64,000 nucleotides of DNA from Zoogloea sp. 1C4 (GCF_009469605.1 NZ_SSXU01000014.1:48596-112595); one strand, 5' to 3'; shown: positions 46,070 through 58,449, numbered from the stretch's first letter. A program made the numbers and translations. Notes: generated by a model from the sequence alone, not told the origin.

Positions 46070-49000
46070 TTGGAACTCGCCCGCCTCCTCGCCCAGATCG
46101 ATGACACCCTGCTGGGCGAACTGTTCTCGGCCAACGCCCTGACCCGCGCCCGCGGCTACGTGGGGCGGGTGCGCAACCTCGAGACCGCCGGCAACCAGAT
46201 CCAGGCCCTCGTGCAGGGCACCGAGCCCATCCCCTACCGGGTGACGGTGCGGGTCGATCGCAAGGAGTTCTTCGGCAAGAGCAGCGTCGAGCTCACCACC
46301 CGCTGCACCTGCCCGGTGGGCAACCGCTGCAAGCACGCCGCCGCGGTGATCCTCGCCGCGCGCCGCCCGGGCGCGTTGGTGGACAAGCCCCGCGCCGAGA
46401 TCCTCAACTGGGCAAAAACACTCCGTGAGCGAGTCGACAAGGCCACCGCCCCACGCAAGGCGGCCACCGCCAAGGAAGGTATCTTCTACCTGTGCTCGGC
46501 GTGGCTCACCGAGGACATCGAGTTCAGCCTGCTCAAGGCCCGCCTCGGCCCGAATGGCGACCCGGTGGGCGCCATCGGCGAGTGGTACAACTACGAACAG
46601 GCACTCCTCAAGCCGCCGTCCTTCGTGCGCGACGAGGACATGCAGGTGTTCCGCCTGCTGCGCGAGACGAGCCGGCGCGGCGGCGGCTACGGGCGCCCGG
46701 CCCTGCGCGGCACCGAAGGCCGCGAACTGCTCGAAGCCGCCCTCGCCACCGGCCGCACCTGCGTGGCGCTGGACGACAGCGGCCGAATCAGCCCGATCGT
46801 CGCCGGACCGGCCCGGCCGGGGCTGCTCGAATGGGCCCCGGTGGATGGCGGCCTGAAGGCCCGGCTGGTGGTCGAGCCCGCCGCCCAGCTGGTCATCCGC
46901 ACCGATCCGCCCATGTACCTCGACGCCACCCGCGGTGAGGCCGGCCGGGTCGCCATCGACGGCGGCGCGGCGATCAACGAGGTGCTCGCCCTGCCGCCCC
47001 TGTCGACGGTGGAGCTACCCGTGGTGGCCCGCGCCCTGTCCCAGGTCGCGCCCGATCTGCCCGCGCCCCAGCAGCCCGGCGCCGCCGCGCTGCCGCTCCT
47101 CGACGCCCCCTGCCAGCCGCTGCTCCACCTGCAGACCCTGCAGTGCTGGAGCTGGCGCAAGCACCGGGGCTACGGCGTCGACTTCGCCGGGCGCAACTAC
47201 GACGTGGCAGTGCCCGCCTTTGCCTACGGCGAGGCCCGCTTCGAACCCGGCTCGATCCACGACGTGACCGCCCTGCCCGACGGCCGCGCGGTGCGCGTCA
47301 AGCGCGACCCGACCCGCGAAGAGGCCGCCTGGCGGGCGCTGCTTGGCGCCGGCTTCCAGCCCGTCAAGCCGGCCTGGCTGGTGACCACCGGCCCGCGCCC
47401 GGAAGGCATGCTGGGCCTGGAGAGCGAAACCCACTGGAGCCACTTCTTCACCCTCACCGCGCCGGCGCTGCGGGAGGCCGGCTGGCGGATCGACTGCCCG
47501 AAGGATTTCCGCCACCGGGTGCTGACACCCACCGACTGGCACGTGGACATCGCCGACGCAGACACCGACGAAGGCGAAGGCAACGGCTGGCTGCAGGTGT
47601 CGCTGGGCATCGAGGTGGACGGCCGGCGGATCGACCTCGCGCCAATGCTCCACGCCGTCTTCAAGCAAGACCCGCGCTGGCTCGACCGCAAGCAGCTCGA
47701 AGCCATCAGCGACGACGCCCGGGTGCTGGTGCAGCTCGACGAAGGCGAACGCGTCGCGCTGCCCGCCGGGCGCATCAAGCCCCTGGCGCGCACGCTGGTG
47801 GATCTCTTCGACAGCCCCTCTGCGAGCATCAAGGTGTCGCGCTTCGACGCCCCACGCCTCGCCGAAGCCCTGGGCGAAGGCTGGCAAGGCGACGCCCAGG
47901 CGGTGCTCGACAAGATGATCGAGCGCATCCGCGGCGCTGGCCAGATCGCCCCGGTGGCCGCGCCCGAAGGCTTCGCGATGGCCCTGCGCCCCTACCAGCT
48001 GGAAGGCCTCGCCTGGCTGCAGCACCTGCGCGCCCACGGCTTCGGCGGCATCCTCGCCGACGACATGGGCCTCGGCAAGACCGCCCAGACCCTCGCCCAC
48101 CTGCTCACCGAGAAGCACGCCGGCCGGCTCGACAAACCCGCGCTGGTGGTGCTGCCCACGTCGCTGGTCTTCAACTGGCAGCGCGAGGCCGAGCGCTTTG
48201 CGCCGCAGCTTCGCGTGCTCAACCTGCGCGGCACCGGGCGCGCTGCCAATTTCGAGAAGATCCCGGCCCACGACGTGTGCCTCACCACCTATCCGCTGCT
48301 GTGGCGGGATCGGGAGCAGCTTGCCGCCCACGCCTACCACTCGCTGATCCTCGACGAAGCCCAGACGGTCAAGAACGCCGCCAGCCAGGCCGCCCAGGTG
48401 GTGCGCACCCTCCGGGCCGAGCACCGCCTGTGCCTCACCGGCACGCCCCTCGAGAACCACCTGGGCGAGCTGTGGAGCCAGTTTGATTTCCTGCTGCCGG
48501 GCTTCCTGGGCGACACCAAGGATTTCGCCGCCCGCTGGCGCACGCCCATCGAGAAGCGCGGCGACACCGTGCGCCGCGAGATCCTCGCCCGCCGCATCGC
48601 CCCCTTCATCCTGCGCCGCCGCAAGGAAGAGGTCGCCAAGGAGCTGCCGCCCAAGACCATCGTCGTGCGCAGCGTCGAGCTCGAAGGCCGCCAGCGCGAT
48701 CTGTACGAAACCGTGCGCGCCACCATGGACGAGCGCATCCGCGACGAGATCGCCGCCCGCGGCTACGCCCGCAGCCAGATCGTCATCCTCGACGCCCTGC
48801 TCAAGCTGCGCCAGGTGTGCTGCGACCCGCGCCTCATCCACACCGACGCCGCCGCCAAGGTGAAGGAACGCGCCAAGCTCGACCTGCTGATGGACATGCT
48901 CCCCGAGCTGGTGGAAGAAGGCCGCAAGCTGCTGCTGTTCTCACAATTCACCACCATGCTGGGCCTCATCGCCGCTGAACTCGACGCCCGCAAGATCCCC

Positions 49001-49426
49001 TACGTCACCCTCACCGGCGACACCACCGACCGCGAAACCCCGGTGCGCCAGTTCCAGGACGGCCCGGTGCCCGTCTTCCTCATCAGCCTCAAGGCGGGCG
49101 GCGTGGGCCTCAACCTCACCGCCGCCGACACGGTGATCCACTTCGATCCCTGGTGGAACCCCGCCGTCGAAAACCAGGCCACCGACCGCGCCCACCGCCT
49201 CGGCCAGACCAAGGCGGTGTTCGTCTACAAGCTGGTGGTCGCCGGCTCCATCGAAGAGAAGATCCTTGCCCTGCAGGAAAAGAAAGCCGACCTCGCCGCC
49301 GGCATCCTCGCCGAGGATCACGAAGGCACGGTGAAGTTCGGCGAGGACGACATCCGCGCCCTGCTGGCCCCGCTGCCCGAGGTCAAGAGCGAGGCGAAGA
49401 AGCCCGGGCGGCCACGAGAGGGTTAA
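46070..49426 (+). CDS. SNF2/RapA-like helicase with SWIM zinc finger
   Basis: A 1118-residue protein with a TTG start. A SWIM zinc finger near residue 85 has CTCPVGNRCKHAAAVILAA. About 500 residues of beta-rich unknown sequence follow. The SNF2 core has ILADDMGLGKTAQTLAHLL near 661-680, DEAQTVKNAASQA near 762, LTGTPLENHLGELWSQ, then the C-lobe with LLFSQFTTMLGLIAAEL, SLKAGGVGLNLTAADTVIHFDPWWNPAVENQATDRAHRLGQ. It likely remodels or translocates on DNA or removes stalled polymerase. Its tail is duplicated and decayed at 55.3 kb. Confidence 0.92.
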   Translation: MELARLLAQIDDTLLGELFSANALTRARGYVGRVRNLETAGNQIQALVQGTEPIPYRVTVRVDRKEFFGKSSVELTTRCTCPVGNRCKHAAAVILAARRPGALVDKPRAEILNWAKTLRERVDKATAPRKAATAKEGIFYLCSAWLTEDIEFSLLKARLGPNGDPVGAIGEWYNYEQALLKPPSFVRDEDMQVFRLLRETSRRGGGYGRPALRGTEGRELLEAALATGRTCVALDDSGRISPIVAGPARPGLLEWAPVDGGLKARLVVEPAAQLVIRTDPPMYLDATRGEAGRVAIDGGAAINEVLALPPLSTVELPVVARALSQVAPDLPAPQQPGAAALPLLDAPCQPLLHLQTLQCWSWRKHRGYGVDFAGRNYDVAVPAFAYGEARFEPGSIHDVTALPDGRAVRVKRDPTREEAAWRALLGAGFQPVKPAWLVTTGPRPEGMLGLESETHWSHFFTLTAPALREAGWRIDCPKDFRHRVLTPTDWHVDIADADTDEGEGNGWLQVSLGIEVDGRRIDLAPMLHAVFKQDPRWLDRKQLEAISDDARVLVQLDEGERVALPAGRIKPLARTLVDLFDSPSASIKVSRFDAPRLAEALGEGWQGDAQAVLDKMIERIRGAGQIAPVAAPEGFAMALRPYQLEGLAWLQHLRAHGFGGILADDMGLGKTAQTLAHLLTEKHAGRLDKPALVVLPTSLVFNWQREAERFAPQLRVLNLRGTGRAANFEKIPAHDVCLTTYPLLWRDREQLAAHAYHSLILDEAQTVKNAASQAAQVVRTLRAEHRLCLTGTPLENHLGELWSQFDFLLPGFLGDTKDFAARWRTPIEKRGDTVRREILARRIAPFILRRRKEEVAKELPPKTIVVRSVELEGRQRDLYETVRATMDERIRDEIAARGYARSQIVILDALLKLRQVCCDPRLIHTDAAAKVKERAKLDLLMDMLPELVEEGRKLLLFSQFTTMLGLIAAELDARKIPYVTLTGDTTDRETPVRQFQDGPVPVFLISLKAGGVGLNLTAADTVIHFDPWWNPAVENQATDRAHRLGQTKAVFVYKLVVAGSIEEKILALQEKKADLAAGILAEDHEGTVKFGEDDIRALLAPLPEVKSEAKKPGRPREG

Positions 49427-49457
49427 CCGCACTCATGAACCGCGCCTGACAGCCGAT

Positions 49458-49497
49458 ATCACCGTGGGCGCGACGCATCCGTCGCGCCCACGGTGAT
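49458..49497. terminator. Perfect 18-bp hairpin after the SNF2 helicase
   Basis: ATCACCGTGGGCGCGACG, loop CATC, then its exact complement. No T-tract follows, so it is not a standard terminator. It may stop transcription in concert with other factors, be a binding site or stabilise the helicase mRNA. It stands 60 bp before the sensor kinase. Confidence 0.55.
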
Positions 49498-49556
49498 TCA
49501 GGCGGGAGGACCGGCGCGCATCCGCGCCCCCGCATCAGTTGAAGTGGGGATTTGCA

Positions 49557-52736
<3,180 letters not shown>

Positions 52737-52748
52737 GCCGCGGGGCGA

Positions 52749-55046
52749 TCACGGCCCCGCCTGGCTGCCCAGCCACTTCAACAGCGCTTGGTAGAGCCTG
52801 TCGGGATCGACGGGCTTCGACACGAAGTCGTTCATGCCCGCCTCCCGGCAGCGCGCCTCGTCCTCGACAAAGGCATTGGCCGTCAACGCCACCACGGGAA
52901 TGCGCTCGCCGCCATCCAGTTGCCGGATGATCCGGGTCGCCGTCACCCCGTCCATCCTGGGCATCTGCATGTCCATGAGGATCAGGGCGTACGTCCCCGC
53001 CGGCGCGCTGCGGACCATGGTCACGGCGACTTCGCCGTTCTCTGCCAGGTCGCAGACCAGGCCCGCGTCCTCCAGAATTTCCTGGGCAACCAGCTGGTTG
53101 ATCTCGTTGTCCTCGGCCAGCAGGATGCGGGCCCCGGCAAACTTCTGCTGCAACTGGGCAACGACCTCGCTTTGCGGGGCGAGGTCGGCCTCATCGCACG
53201 CCTGGCTAGCCTTCTTCAGGCTTGCCGTGAACCAGAAGGTGCTGCCTTCACCCAGCACGCTTTCGACCCCCGCATCGCCGCCCATCAGCTGCGCCAGCCG
53301 ACGGGCGATGGCCAGCCCGAGCCCGGTTCCGCCGTAACTGCGCACCGTCGAGGTATCGGCCTGTTCGAACGGCGTGAACAAGCGGCCCAGGGCCTCGCGG
53401 GAAATGCCGATGCCCGTGTCGATCACCTCGAACCGGATCTGGATCGACTCGTCCTCCTCGTGCTGCCGGAGGGTCCGGATGGTCACCGAACCCGTCTCGG
53501 TGAACTTCACGGCGTTGCTGACCAGGTTGAGCAGGGTCTGGGTCAGGCGCGTCAGATCGCCGAGCAACTGCTGCGGCAGCAAATCCACCTCGGTCCTGAG
53601 CTGGATGCCCTTGGCCTTGGCCGATTCCGCCACCATCGAGCACACATTGACGGCCAGCACGCGCACATCCACCGGCTCTTCCGACAGCTTGATCTTGCCG
53701 GCCTCGATCTTCGAGAAATCCAGGATGTCGTTGATGATGCCCAGCAGATGCTTGCCGGCCGCCTCGATCTTCACCAGCTTCTCGGCCGTATCCGGCTCCT
53801 GGGGCTTGCGGCGCAGCAGGCCCGAGAGCCCCAGGATCGCGTTCATCGGCGTCCTGATCTCGTGGCTCATGTTGGCCAGGAAGTTTCCTTTCGCCAGATT
53901 CGCCGCCTCGGCGGCCCGCTTGGCATCGGTCAGGGCCGCAGTACGCTCATCGACCATCGCCTCCAGGTGGTTCCGATGGCGCTCCAGCTCCGCTTCCGCC
54001 ACCTTCAGCTTCGTCACATCCACCGCCACCCCCACCCACAAATCCCCCTGCGGGCCGGGAATCGGTGCCGAACGCACGTGCAGCCATACCTGCCGCCCGT
54101 CGGCAGCGTTGAACAGCAGCACGCCCGAATACTGCGTCCGCTCGCGCATGCAGTACGCCTCGTCCTCCCGGTAGCGGGCGTAGGAATCCGGCGCCATCAG
54201 GGCAAACAGCGGCTCCGCATCCTCCATCAGGTCGGCCGCATGGAGCCCGAGCATCTTCTCGATCCCCGCGCTGATGTACCGGAAACCCCGCCGGCCTTGC
54301 CGCAGCTCGAACTGATAGACGAAACCATCCGGCAGGTTGTCGCTGAGGGCGCGCAGCTGCGCCTCGCTCTCCCGCAGATGGGCCTCACTCTCCGCGTGTT
54401 CGTGTTCGATGCGCTGGGAATTCATGCTGATGAGGGTCAGCGTCACCAGCTGCACGGTCAGGATCTGCGCCAGCGCGTAGAAGCTGCCAAAGCCCTTCAA
54501 GGCCTCGAACGCCGTGCTGGTGTTCGGGTCGATGAACTGCTGGCCGATGCGCACGAACGAAAGGACGCCATACACCACCAGCCACACCGCCAGCATCACG
54601 TCGTTCGACCCGAAGTACTTCGGCCGGAACCGCAAGGTGAGGGCCGCCGTCGTCAGGCTCAGGATGCCCGTCAGGGTGCAGTAGATGAGGATCCGCGTGT
54701 CGAGATGGGCCGGATCCAGGCTGAAATAGCCGAACACGCACAGGAAACCCAGCGCGAACAGCGCCTCCCAGCGATAGCTCACCTTCAGCCCGCGAAAGAT
54801 CACCATGCCGCGCAAGAGCAGCACCAGGCCACCCAGCAGCAGCCCGTTGCGCATCACCGCCACATACCAGACCTTCGGCAAGGCCCCGGGCACCAGCATC
54901 GCCGCCCCGAGGGCCAGACACGCCACCCCCACCGTCCAGAAACCGAAGCCCGGATACGTCTTGCGGGTGCGCCAGGCCACGAACATCACGAGCGCCGCCG
55001 CCGCAGAAAGCAGCGCGTTGGTACTCAGCAGGGTGGCTGTATCCAT
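52749..55046 (-). CDS. Hybrid sensor histidine kinase with multi-spanning N-terminal module and PAS
   Basis: A 765-residue kinase. The N-terminus has about seven membrane helices (residues 8-210) with no large extracellular loop, similar to 7TM-type sensor modules. A PAS domain (about 230-345) has GFRYISAGIEKMLGL. A coiled coil leads into HisKA NMSHEIRTPMNAILG with His near 393. HATPase_c carries NAVKFTETGSVTI and GGTGLGLAIARRLAQLMGG. The receiver has ILLAEDNEINQLVAQ and ILMDMQMPRMDG. It is convergent with the other hybrid kinase, 12 bp apart. ATG 55046 is preferred to a GTG three codons upstream. Confidence 0.92.
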   Translation of the reverse strand: MDTATLLSTNALLSAAAALVMFVAWRTRKTYPGFGFWTVGVACLALGAAMLVPGALPKVWYVAVMRNGLLLGGLVLLLRGMVIFRGLKVSYRWEALFALGFLCVFGYFSLDPAHLDTRILIYCTLTGILSLTTAALTLRFRPKYFGSNDVMLAVWLVVYGVLSFVRIGQQFIDPNTSTAFEALKGFGSFYALAQILTVQLVTLTLISMNSQRIEHEHAESEAHLRESEAQLRALSDNLPDGFVYQFELRQGRRGFRYISAGIEKMLGLHAADLMEDAEPLFALMAPDSYARYREDEAYCMRERTQYSGVLLFNAADGRQVWLHVRSAPIPGPQGDLWVGVAVDVTKLKVAEAELERHRNHLEAMVDERTAALTDAKRAAEAANLAKGNFLANMSHEIRTPMNAILGLSGLLRRKPQEPDTAEKLVKIEAAGKHLLGIINDILDFSKIEAGKIKLSEEPVDVRVLAVNVCSMVAESAKAKGIQLRTEVDLLPQQLLGDLTRLTQTLLNLVSNAVKFTETGSVTIRTLRQHEEDESIQIRFEVIDTGIGISREALGRLFTPFEQADTSTVRSYGGTGLGLAIARRLAQLMGGDAGVESVLGEGSTFWFTASLKKASQACDEADLAPQSEVVAQLQQKFAGARILLAEDNEINQLVAQEILEDAGLVCDLAENGEVAVTMVRSAPAGTYALILMDMQMPRMDGVTATRIIRQLDGGERIPVVALTANAFVEDEARCREAGMNDFVSKPVDPDRLYQALLKWLGSQAGP

Positions 55047-55304
55047 CGGGTGCACCTATCTTCTGATCGAGCCGCAACTCGACGGACCAATCCGGAACCT
55101 CGCCGCATCCCGGCCCGCACCAGCCGGGTTTCCTTCAACGGAGTGGATACGCCGGCACGCTGATTGGTTCTCGCCACCACGCACTTCAGCCACGCGGCAA
55201 GGAGGCTTAACGGCAGCAAGCGGCGGTGCCTTACAGGAAAGGACCGAAATCGCGAGAGGTAGGGCGGCGATGCCGGTGCTGATACCGTCTTCACGTAGCC
55301 CGCG

Positions 55305-55465
55305 GGTGGAAGCCCGCCGTCGAAAACCAGGCAAACGACCGCGCCGCATGCATCCTCGCCGAGAATCACGAATGCACGGTGAAGTTCGGCGAGGACGACA
55401 TCAAGGCACCTCTGGCGCCGCTGCCGGAGAAGGGAACGGGGATGGAGAAGAAGGCAAGGAAGTAG
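55305..55465 (+). pseudogene. Decayed duplicate of the SNF2 helicase C-terminus
   Basis: In one frame the sequence reads KPAVENQANDRAACILAENH, then ECTVKFGEDDIK and a run APLAPLP to a TAG. The intact helicase has NPAVENQATDRAH, a stretch absent here, then GILAEDHEGTVKFGEDDIRALLAPLP. About 47 codons between NDRA and CILAE are missing, so this is a deleted, diverged copy. It has no start and is not expressed as far as can be seen. The rest of 55047-55564 holds no supported gene. Confidence 0.8.
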
Positions 55466-55564
55466 GTCGCTTGTTGCGGCTCAACCCGACGTCTCGCTAT
55501 TCACTAACCCGCAGAGTCGCGGCAACTACCTGACTCACCCCAAACCAAACCGTGACAGTGCGCA

Positions 55565-56566
55565 TCACAGCAACTTCTCAAGCTTTGCCGAGACAATACC
55601 AAGAATAATCGAGAAAACTGAACTGACAGCAATCTTTCGAAAGACAGCAGCTTTTCTGTTTTTATAATCAGAAATAAGATTAGCGTCCCCCTTGTTTAGT
55701 TTCAAATAAGAAAGAACCGGAAAGCTATCGACTGCCTCTTCAAGAAGAGTACCTACAGCTCCAGCGAGAGGAACGAGAATCAAGGCCCCACCCGCGTACA
55801 CAACGAAAAATCGCGCCCAGACATCTGGCTGCGCCGACGAACCAAAGTACGTTGGAATGGCCTGAAAGGCAAACCACGTTATGAGCGACCCAACGCTCAA
55901 CTTGGCGACCCCAGGAATATACTCGGACCATCGTCTCAATTTATTCAGCCAATAAATTGGTGGAGATTTCTGACAACCTCTAATCCACTCATCAAAAGCT
56001 TCAACAAACCCTCTCGCTATTACGTAATCAGCGTAATCAATAGTAACTTCAGCCGTATTTACCGCGACAAATGCAGCAAGCCGTCCCCTCATGAAGGGAG
56101 GAGCCTCCTCATCAATTTGCTTAAGCAGCGCCACCCTGGATGCCAGACGAATTGAAACCGTATATTCCTGAGGCCTCCTCAATCCATAAGGAATAATAGA
56201 AAAACTATATTTCAGCACGAGATTGACGGTAGGACTAGCTGTACTAGAATTGTATGCACGGAACCGCTCAAAGGAGGTGAATTGCTCTTTGCGCTCCATT
56301 TCGTGAAAAACCGATACGACTTCATTGCTAGCTACAATTTTGTGAACATCACACAATTGCTGAATTTTTATATTCAGTTGCTCAACATCAGAAAAATCAA
56401 TCAAAAGATTATCCGAATAGCGTTTTCTTATCTGCTCTGTCCGGCCAGTTACTTGGTGATAAATATCCTGATACGTCTTTAGAGTTACATTCCCCCCAGT
56501 CTCGCCAACTTGAATAACACCGAGATTTTCATCTCCATTATCCGAATGCTCGATTAACTCACCCAT
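55565..56566 (-). CDS. AT-rich hypothetical membrane protein of likely foreign origin
   Basis: A 333-residue protein starting MGELIEHSDNGDENLGV. The N-terminal 200 residues are soluble, with TGRTEQIRKRYSDNLLIDFSD and NLVLKYSFSIIPYG. Three or so membrane segments follow (about 228-245, 255-285 and 310-332), and the C-terminus ends ILGIVSAKLEKLL. No family was recognised. Base composition is about 40-45% GC by eye against about two thirds around it, with many AT-rich codons. This points to recent horizontal transfer. A soluble sensor plus C-terminal membrane helices is the shape of some defence effectors, but that is only a suggestion. Confidence 0.6.
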   Translation of the reverse strand: MGELIEHSDNGDENLGVIQVGETGGNVTLKTYQDIYHQVTGRTEQIRKRYSDNLLIDFSDVEQLNIKIQQLCDVHKIVASNEVVSVFHEMERKEQFTSFERFRAYNSSTASPTVNLVLKYSFSIIPYGLRRPQEYTVSIRLASRVALLKQIDEEAPPFMRGRLAAFVAVNTAEVTIDYADYVIARGFVEAFDEWIRGCQKSPPIYWLNKLRRWSEYIPGVAKLSVGSLITWFAFQAIPTYFGSSAQPDVWARFFVVYAGGALILVPLAGAVGTLLEEAVDSFPVLSYLKLNKGDANLISDYKNRKAAVFRKIAVSSVFSIILGIVSAKLEKLL

Positions 56567-56596
56567 TTAGAGACTCCAACTATTAACAACGTCCAT

Positions 56597-56608
56597 ATGA
56601 AATTTCAT
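56597..56608. promoter_or_regulatory. Palindrome ATGAAATTTCAT in the promoter of the AT-rich gene
   Basis: A 12-bp perfect palindrome lies 30 bp upstream of the start codon at 56566, between TTGATG- and TGTTAA-like elements on the minus strand. It may be an operator of the AT-rich gene. Confidence 0.4.
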
Positions 56609-56633
56609 CAACTGCACTTTGAATATAAACCCG

Positions 56634-56689
56634 TCGACCTACGAAAGGACTTCCCCCCCTCCGACCGGGAAAGTCCTTTCGTAGGTCGA
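56634..56689. repeat. Palindrome of TCGACCTACGAAAGGACTT type
   Basis: A 19-bp arm, TCGACCTACGAAAGGACTT, is repeated exactly inverted after an 18-bp C-rich spacer. The outer GTAGGTCG matches the REP elements of this window, but the inner sequence differs. It marks the boundary between AT-rich and normal DNA. Confidence 0.85.
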
Positions 56690-56722
56690 TCTCTGACGTG
56701 GGTATGGCGGTCAGAACCCCCC

Positions 56723-57349
56723 TCAAAACCTCCACGTCCCCTCCACGATATACGCATCACTCACATGCGCCCCCGTGTGCATGTGCCAGCTTCTGGCCCA
56801 TCTGAATTCAATCTCGGCGTTTTCCGACAGGTCGAAGCTCGGCCCCAGCCTTAGCTTGTGCAGATCGTGGCCCTTGCCGGCTTCGATGGCGCGTTGGTGG
56901 CGGTAGCCGAGCATGAGTTCGACGGGGCCGAGGGCGTAGCGGAAGCTGGGTTCGGCGTACCAGTAGAAATACTTTTCATCGCCCTGCACGGCGTGGCCGG
57001 CGAGGGCGCGCAGGACGAGGCGGGAGTCGGGGCCGAGGGTGAAGTTGTGGCGCAGGCGGAGGGCGAGCTTGCGCTCGGTGCTGCGCTCGCCGCTGTCGTG
57101 TTCGTGGGCGCCTTCGATGAGGGCTTCGACCATGTGCACCCACGGGTTGTCGAGCGTGATGCCCGGCACGAGGGTGAGGCTGCGGCTTTGCCAGGCGTTG
57201 CGGGCGCCGTTTTCCAGTTCGTATTCGATGCCGAGCTTGGCCTTGCCGGGTTCGTTCTCGTCGGCCGGGGCGATGCCCGGCCATAGCAGCAGGGCCAGGC
57301 TGGCGACGGCCGGGGCGAGTGCGCGCCAACCTGAGTGCAGATGCGTCAT
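56723..57349 (-). CDS. Putative outer-membrane beta-barrel protein
   Basis: A 208-residue exported protein. A signal peptide spans residues 1-29 (SLALLLWPGIAPA-DE). Alternating amphipathic strands follow, such as LALRLRHNFTLGPDSRLVLRALA and FRYALGPVELMLGYRHQRA. The terminal segment is YIVEGTWRF, with C-terminal Phe, a Bam-recognition signal. It resembles small 10-12-strand porin-like barrels. The substrate is unknown and the family is not recognised with confidence. It is transcribed alone on the minus strand. Confidence 0.6.
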   Translation of the reverse strand: MTHLHSGWRALAPAVASLALLLWPGIAPADENEPGKAKLGIEYELENGARNAWQSRSLTLVPGITLDNPWVHMVEALIEGAHEHDSGERSTERKLALRLRHNFTLGPDSRLVLRALAGHAVQGDEKYFYWYAEPSFRYALGPVELMLGYRHQRAIEAGKGHDLHKLRLGPSFDLSENAEIEFRWARSWHMHTGAHVSDAYIVEGTWRF

Positions 57350-57464
57350 GGGTTTCCGTTTCCGGGCCGGGCTGCCCGCTGTATGTCGAGCGCGGCGCCG
57401 GGGGCGGCCGCTACCTGATCAGGCCATTGTAAGAGGGAACGGAAACAGTGCGCCCTGGATGGTT

Positions 57465-57809
57465 CTAGTGGAGGGTTGGTTTGTCGCGGGGCGGGGCGAT
57501 GGCCTCCAGGCCAGCGTCGCCGTCGGGACTGTCTTCAGCGCTGCGGCTGCGCACACTGACAAAGCGGCCTTCGCGCAGGGCTTTCAGGGCTTCGTCACGC
57601 GTTTTGCGGGCGGCCTCATAGGCTTCTTCGATCTCGCGTTCAGCCTCCTGAGCGACAAGCATCTCTTCGTAGGCGACGGTGAGGGCGTCGATGCTGGCTT
57701 GGAGTTGGGCACGCTTTTCGGGGGGCATGGCCTGAAGGCGGTGTAACAGCTCGATGTCTTCCTCGATCTGCTCGTCGGTGGGCGCCTCAATGGATTTGGG
57801 CTTGGACAT
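57465..57809 (-). CDS. Helical protein, paralogue of the gene at 58051
   Basis: A 114-residue acidic coiled-coil-like protein starting MSKPKSIEAPTDEQIEEDIE. The helical core SIDALTVAYEEMLVAQEAER, then EIEEAYEAARKTRDEALKAL resembles VEAATAAYNELLAAEEDVLL of the upstream gene in spacing and pattern. The C-terminus is polar and disordered. AGGAGG 5 nt before the ATG at 57809 is a strong ribosome site. No family was recognised. A terminator lies between the two genes. Confidence 0.6.
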   Translation of the reverse strand: MSKPKSIEAPTDEQIEEDIELLHRLQAMPPEKRAQLQASIDALTVAYEEMLVAQEAEREIEEAYEAARKTRDEALKALREGRFVSVRSRSAEDSPDGDAGLEAIAPPRDKPTLH

Positions 57810-57971
57810 ACGTCCTCCTGGGGGGTGGAACACGACGGGTGGCGGGGCTGCGCAGGCTCGGCACGACGAACGGTGGCGCAGGTGTGCGCCATCGGCGCCA
57901 ACCACACCCCGGCGGGTGGGCGAGTGGTGGTTCACCTCGGGCTTTACGGTGATACGCCGCGCACGGAAATC

Positions 57972-58001
57972 AAAAAAAACGGCGGCGTAACGGCCGCCGT
58001 T
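57972..58001 (-). terminator. Rho-independent terminator between the two helical-protein genes
   Basis: A 9-bp stem AACGGCGGC / GCCGCCGTT with a 6-nt loop is followed on the minus strand by eight T. It lies 50 bp after the stop of the gene at 58051. Confidence 0.88.
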
Positions 58002-58050
58002 GCCAAAAACCGCCCCGCGCCAAGGAGTAGGTACGCGAGGCAGCACGGAC

Positions 58051-58449
58051 TCAGTGGTTGCCGGGCGCGGCGCTGGCGTCGCCGTCGGCCTTTCTGGCGG
58101 GGCTGCTGTGACGGGCGTAATCGGACTTCTTCTTGATGCCCAGCGACGCCAGCTCGTTGGAGCTGACCCCATAGATGACGCGCACTTCGTTCTTGGCGCC
58201 GAGGATGACGTTGCGCAGGGCGCGGCGGCCTTCCATCACGGCGTCGCGGGCGGCGGCGAGGGCGTTCTCGGCCAGCAGCACGTCTTCTTCGGCGGCGAGC
58301 AGCTCGTTGTAGGCGGCGGTGGCGGCCTCGACGCTGTGGGCGGGGTTGTGGGGGGTGTAACCGGGGATGGCCTTGAGGGCGAGATAGGAATCGATGTCGG
58401 CGTCGGCTTCCTGGGCGGTGACCCGGGTGTCAGGCTTGATGTTGGACAT
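58051..58449 (-). CDS. Helical protein, paralogue of the gene at 57465
   Basis: A 132-residue protein starting MSNIKPDTRVTAQEADADID. The helical core VEAATAAYNELLAAEEDVLL and ENALAAARDAVMEGRRALRN is followed by VIYGVSSNELASLGIKKKSDYAR and a polar tail. The KKKSDYxR segment occurs in a family of small hypotheticals in other proteobacteria. AT-rich DNA upstream (58490-58560) with TACAGTA and TTTTAATG suggests a promoter. No function is known. It and the next minus-strand gene probably arose by tandem duplication. Confidence 0.6.
   Translation of the reverse strand: MSNIKPDTRVTAQEADADIDSYLALKAIPGYTPHNPAHSVEAATAAYNELLAAEEDVLLAENALAAARDAVMEGRRALRNVILGAKNEVRVIYGVSSNELASLGIKKKSDYARHSSPARKADGDASAAPGNH

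Noticed and set aside
52788..55163. Plus-strand open frame of about 790 codons
   Set aside because: It is the complement of the second hybrid kinase gene; no recognisable domain in this frame.
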